Assembly: GCA_910585335.1 (NCBI GenBank)
Contig: CAJUCU010000045.1
Location: 1 to 8,712, forward strand
DNA from: an uncultured Bacilli bacterium
GTDB taxonomy: Bacteria > Bacillota_I > Bacilli_A > RF39 > UBA660
DNA length: 8,712 bases
Direction: 5' to 3'
Part shown: piece after piece, positions 6,827 to 8,712 of the stretch
How the letters are laid out: every line of letters begins with the position of its first letter
Numbering within the stretch: the first letter of the stretch is position 1
Position numbers and translations under genes: made by a program
Notes under the pieces: generated by a model
The model's input: the letters and a program-made list of their open reading frames with translations, nothing else
Databases searched by the model: none
Told to the model about the DNA's origin: nothing

Positions 6827-8194
6827 TTACTTGTTTTCTTCTATTATGGAAGTAAATTCTTCCTGTATTTGTTTTAGTCTTTCTTCTGTTTTTGCTTCAA
6901 ATCTTGCTGTTACATTTGGTCCTGTGTTACTAGCACGAACGAGTGCCCAACCATCTTCGAAATTCACGCGGACACCATCTATATTATTGATTTTATATCC
7001 TTTTTCTGAGGCATAATCTAAGATGCGATTTACTACTTCGAATTTTTTCTCATCATCATAAGTGAACTTCAACTCTTCCGTAGCATAATAGATGGGTACT
7101 CCTTCTAAAAGTTCACTTGCTTTCTTATCACTATGAGACAATAGTTCAACAAAGCGTAGGCCTGCATAAATTCCACTATCAAAACCTAGGAATCGATCTC
7201 TAAAATAGACGTGTCCTGAGAACTCTCCACCAAACGCTAAGTCTAATTCTCTAACTTTGGCTTTGGTATAAGATGCCCCTGTGCGATAACAGATTGGTTT
7301 AGCGCCTAACTCTTTGATGACATCTTCTAATGATTTCGAACATTTGACATCATAAAGGAAGGCCTTTTGTCTTACTTTTTCGATGATACTCTTGATGATA
7401 ATAATCATGTATTGATCCGTTCTGATATAGACTCCGTTTTCATCTACTACTCCAATACGATCTCCATCGCCATCAAAGGCAAGTCCTAAGTCCGCTTGTT
7501 CTTCCTTCACTTTTTCTTTCAACTGGGAAAGATTAGATTCTACACATGGATCTGGATGATGATTTGGGAATGTTCCATCTGAAGTATCATTTATTAAAAC
7601 AAGGTCGATTGGAAATGTTTCAAATATTTTTTGAGCGATGATACTTGTAGTACCATTTCCAGGGTCTAGGACTACTTTTAATCTTCTATCTCCAAAGGAT
7701 AAAGATTCATGCATTAATTCCAGATAAGCTTTTTCTATGTTTTTGGTAATCATGCCCCCTTCTCCTTGATAGAAATCTCTTTTCATAATATAACGATAAA
7801 AATCTTGGATTTCATCCCCTTTGGCATTTCCTGATTCATCAAAAGAGATTTTAAAACCGTTATCATCTTTTGGATTGTGACTTGCTGTAATCATGATACC
7901 TGGGGCAATCTTATAATAGATTTGGGCATAATAATACATCGGTGTAGTAACTAGACCTAAAGATACTACATTTACTCCTGTTTTTAATATTCCTGTGATT
8001 AAGGCATCGTGTAGAGACTTTGATGAAAGTCTATTATCATAACCAACAATACACTCTGTTTTCCCAATTTCTCTTATATAGCTTCCAAAACCTTCTCCTA
8101 TCAATTCGGCTACTGCTTCATTTACTGTTTCTGGGTAGACTCCTCTAATATCGTAACTACGAAAAATATTTCTATTTAGAACAGTTGAATCCAT
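6827..8194 (-). CDS. Phosphomannomutase/phosphoglucomutase
   Basis: This 455-residue alpha-D-phosphohexomutase interconverts hexose 6-phosphate and hexose 1-phosphate (mannose and/or glucose) in the cytoplasm, feeding nucleotide sugars for glycolipid, capsule or wall glycan. Four family signatures are intact and in order: FRSYDIRG (11-18), the phosphoserine loop TASHNP (103-108, catalytic S105), the metal loop DGDGDR (241-246), the sugar-recognition loop GGEFSGH (322-328), and the phosphate-binding loop RASNTGPNVTARFE (420-433). GEFSGH is the form seen in AlgC/ManB-type enzymes that accept both sugars; the phosphoglucosamine mutase GlmM has a different loop. Dual specificity is inferred from this. 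AGGAGG at 8201-8206, six bases before the ATG, supports the start. It is first in a two-gene operon with helD 16 bases behind. Confidence 0.93.
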   Translation of the reverse strand: MDSTVLNRNIFRSYDIRGVYPETVNEAVAELIGEGFGSYIREIGKTECIVGYDNRLSSKSLHDALITGILKTGVNVVSLGLVTTPMYYYAQIYYKIAPGIMITASHNPKDDNGFKISFDESGNAKGDEIQDFYRYIMKRDFYQGEGGMITKNIEKAYLELMHESLSFGDRRLKVVLDPGNGTTSIIAQKIFETFPIDLVLINDTSDGTFPNHHPDPCVESNLSQLKEKVKEEQADLGLAFDGDGDRIGVVDENGVYIRTDQYMIIIIKSIIEKVRQKAFLYDVKCSKSLEDVIKELGAKPICYRTGASYTKAKVRELDLAFGGEFSGHVYFRDRFLGFDSGIYAGLRFVELLSHSDKKASELLEGVPIYYATEELKFTYDDEKKFEVVNRILDYASEKGYKINNIDGVRVNFEDGWALVRASNTGPNVTARFEAKTEERLKQIQEEFTSIIEENK

Positions 8195-8222
8195 CTAACC
8201 CCTCCTATCTTTATCTTTTTTC

Positions 8223-8251
8223 ATTGTACCAGAATATATGGCTAAAGTCTA
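8223..8251 (-). promoter_or_regulatory. Promoter of the mutase-helD operon
   Basis: On the minus strand TAGACT (8251-8246, four of six matches to TTGACA) and TACAAT (8228-8223, five of six to TATAAT) are 17 bases apart. The -10 is preceded by TGG, an extended -10. Transcription would begin near 8216, leaving a leader of about 20 bases with the ribosome site AGGAGGGG (8199-8206). No promoter is visible in the 16-base gap before helD, so both genes probably depend on this one. Confidence 0.6.
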
Positions 8252-8254
8252 GAA

Positions 8255-8275
8255 ACTGACATAGAATTTGACAGT
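8255..8275. promoter_or_regulatory. Operator-like imperfect palindrome upstream of the mutase promoter
   Basis: ACTGACA (8255-8261) and TGACAGT (8269-8275) form a dyad around a seven-base centre, with six of seven positions paired. The centre is about 49 bases upstream of the predicted start of transcription and the repeat ends four bases from the -35 box, a position typical of activator sites. No matching regulator can be named, and a dyad of this size can arise by chance. Confidence 0.3.
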
Positions 8276-8356
8276 GTAAAATGAAGAATTTTTATTTTTT
8301 AGTTCTATACTATATGATGTTTCATCCATTTTCTCATCCATCACTCTTCGACATTT

Positions 8357-8378
8357 AGAGAATTCCAAGTTCTTTTTT
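8357..8378 (+). terminator. Terminator-like hairpin on the plus strand, owner unknown
   Basis: AGAATT-CCA-AGTTCT (8359-8373) folds in plus-strand RNA with one G-U pair and is followed by TTTTT and a second T-run (8382-8389). On the minus strand the same stem has a C-U mismatch, so the plus direction fits better. No plus-strand gene precedes it. It could end an unknown small RNA or antisense transcript, or be chance in AT-rich DNA. The rest of the 276-base gap between the mutase and the last gene holds the promoter, the dyad and the minus-strand terminator, with no convincing gene. Confidence 0.25.
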
Positions 8379-8398
8379 ATCATTTTTTTATTTTATTC

Positions 8399-8444
8399 AA
8401 AAAGCGGCAGAAAGGCATTCTCTATCTGAATCTTTCTACCGCTT
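8399..8444 (-). terminator. Strong intrinsic terminator of the right-edge gene
   Basis: On the minus strand AAGCGGTAGAAAG (8444-8432) pairs with CTTTCTGCCGCTT (8414-8402): 13 pairs including one G-U, which would be a C-A mismatch in plus-strand RNA. An inner ATTC/GAAT pairing around AGATAGA extends the stem. It ends in a run of five Ts (8403-8399). Both the wobble pair and the T-tract fix the direction as minus, 27 bases beyond the stop codon of the gene ending at 8471. Confidence 0.8.
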
Positions 8445-8470
8445 ATATATCAAGCATATTTTAGAAATTG

Positions 8471-8712
8471 TTAGTCTGCAGTGACTGTAAATGGATTTTC
8501 ACTCGTGCCATCTCCACTCGCGATTATAGTGCCTGGGGCAAGCGAGATTGCTGGGCGTACACCAGAGGCACTATTGGACTCATTCCTACTAATCCTACTC
8601 CTAAGCAAGCTAAAGGCATAAGCGGCGGTGTTATCGAAATTATATGGCGACAAAGACCAGTTATCTTGGTTCGTATATAAATAACTAGAACTACTATATC
8701 CAGAAGAGCCAT
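8471..8712 (-). CDS. C-terminal part of a surface/pilin-like or lectin-fold-like protein (5' end outside window)
   Basis: The minus-strand frame is open from the window edge to TAA at 8471-8473 and gives about 79 residues. The visible part reads from a Ser/Gly/Tyr-rich start (GSSGYSSSSYLYTNQ) through NWSLSPYNFDNTAAYAF to SGVRPAISLAPGTIIASGDG and ends TSENPFTVTAD. The W.LSP ... GVRPAISL ... GDGT..NPF pattern is, from memory, common at the C-terminus of Firmicutes surface or prepilin-like proteins and resembles DUF6273 and C-type-lectin-like folds. The family and function are therefore tentative. G+C is about 44% against about 28-30% nearby, and Arg is written AGG three times in seven codons, unlike the other genes here. 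This suggests recent transfer or strong selection on the surface domain. A strong terminator follows at 8399-8444. An in-frame ATG at 8653 is internal; the frame continues upstream of it to the edge. Confidence 0.7.
   Translation of the reverse strand, partial: GSSGYSSSSYLYTNQDNWSLSPYNFDNTAAYAFSLLRSRISRNESNSASGVRPAISLAPGTIIASGDGTSENPFTVTAD

Noticed and set aside
8468..8712. Plus-strand frame at 8468-8680 and a second minus-strand frame at 8524-8712
   Set aside because: Both are shadows of the minus-strand gene ending at 8471, whose frame has a coherent protein pattern and a terminator right after it.
1..8712. CRISPR arrays, insertion sequences, tRNA or rRNA genes
   Set aside because: No spaced direct repeats of CRISPR size, no transposase-like frame or terminal inverted repeats, and no tRNA-like cloverleaf with a GGTTCGA-type arm was seen on either strand.

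Overview
The window is AT-rich (about 28-30% G+C where I counted by hand). It has strong AGGAGG-type ribosome sites, uses TAA and TAG stops, and reads normally in the standard code with TGG for Trp. Together with a HelD-type RNA polymerase recycling ATPase, a SpoVB-like flippase and an OmpR-type two-component pair, this suggests a low-GC Firmicute or relative (Bacilli, possibly one of the uncultured gut lineages near Erysipelotrichales/RF39). The assignment is an inference from gene types and composition; there is no rRNA or other marker here.

Layout. Positions 1-218 hold only a possible gene end and two hairpins. A membrane-anchored, coiled-coil/disordered protein of unknown function lies on the minus strand (219-1058). 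A 265-bp divergent intergenic region follows, with a candidate minus-strand promoter and five TTTACA hexamers. On the plus strand come a MOP-superfamily (SpoVB/MurJ-like) lipid-linked glycan flippase (1324-2610), then a response regulator (2721-3389) with its own promoter, overlapped by its sensor kinase (3376-4764). The kinase converges on a minus-strand pair that shares a compact hairpin terminator with it: phosphomannomutase/phosphoglucomutase (6827-8194), transcribed first, and a HelD-like helicase (4780-6810) 16 bp behind it. The right edge has the 3' end of another minus-strand gene (from 8712 down to 8471), closed by a strong terminator. That piece is clearly richer in G+C (about 44%) and looks like the C-terminus of a surface/pilin-like or C-type-lectin-like protein.

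How the genes may fit together. The flippase and the sugar-phosphate mutase both belong to cell-surface glycan supply: the mutase makes hexose-1-phosphates for nucleotide sugars, and the flippase moves lipid-linked products outward. The two-component system is of a type that often monitors the envelope. HelD acts on stalled RNA polymerase and has no obvious pathway link to the mutase, although the two look co-transcribed. No mobile element, CRISPR array, tRNA or rRNA gene was seen. No complete new system can be claimed. The best leads are the anchored protein with its SPIISPIYG segment, the TTTACA array, and the compositionally odd gene end at the right edge.
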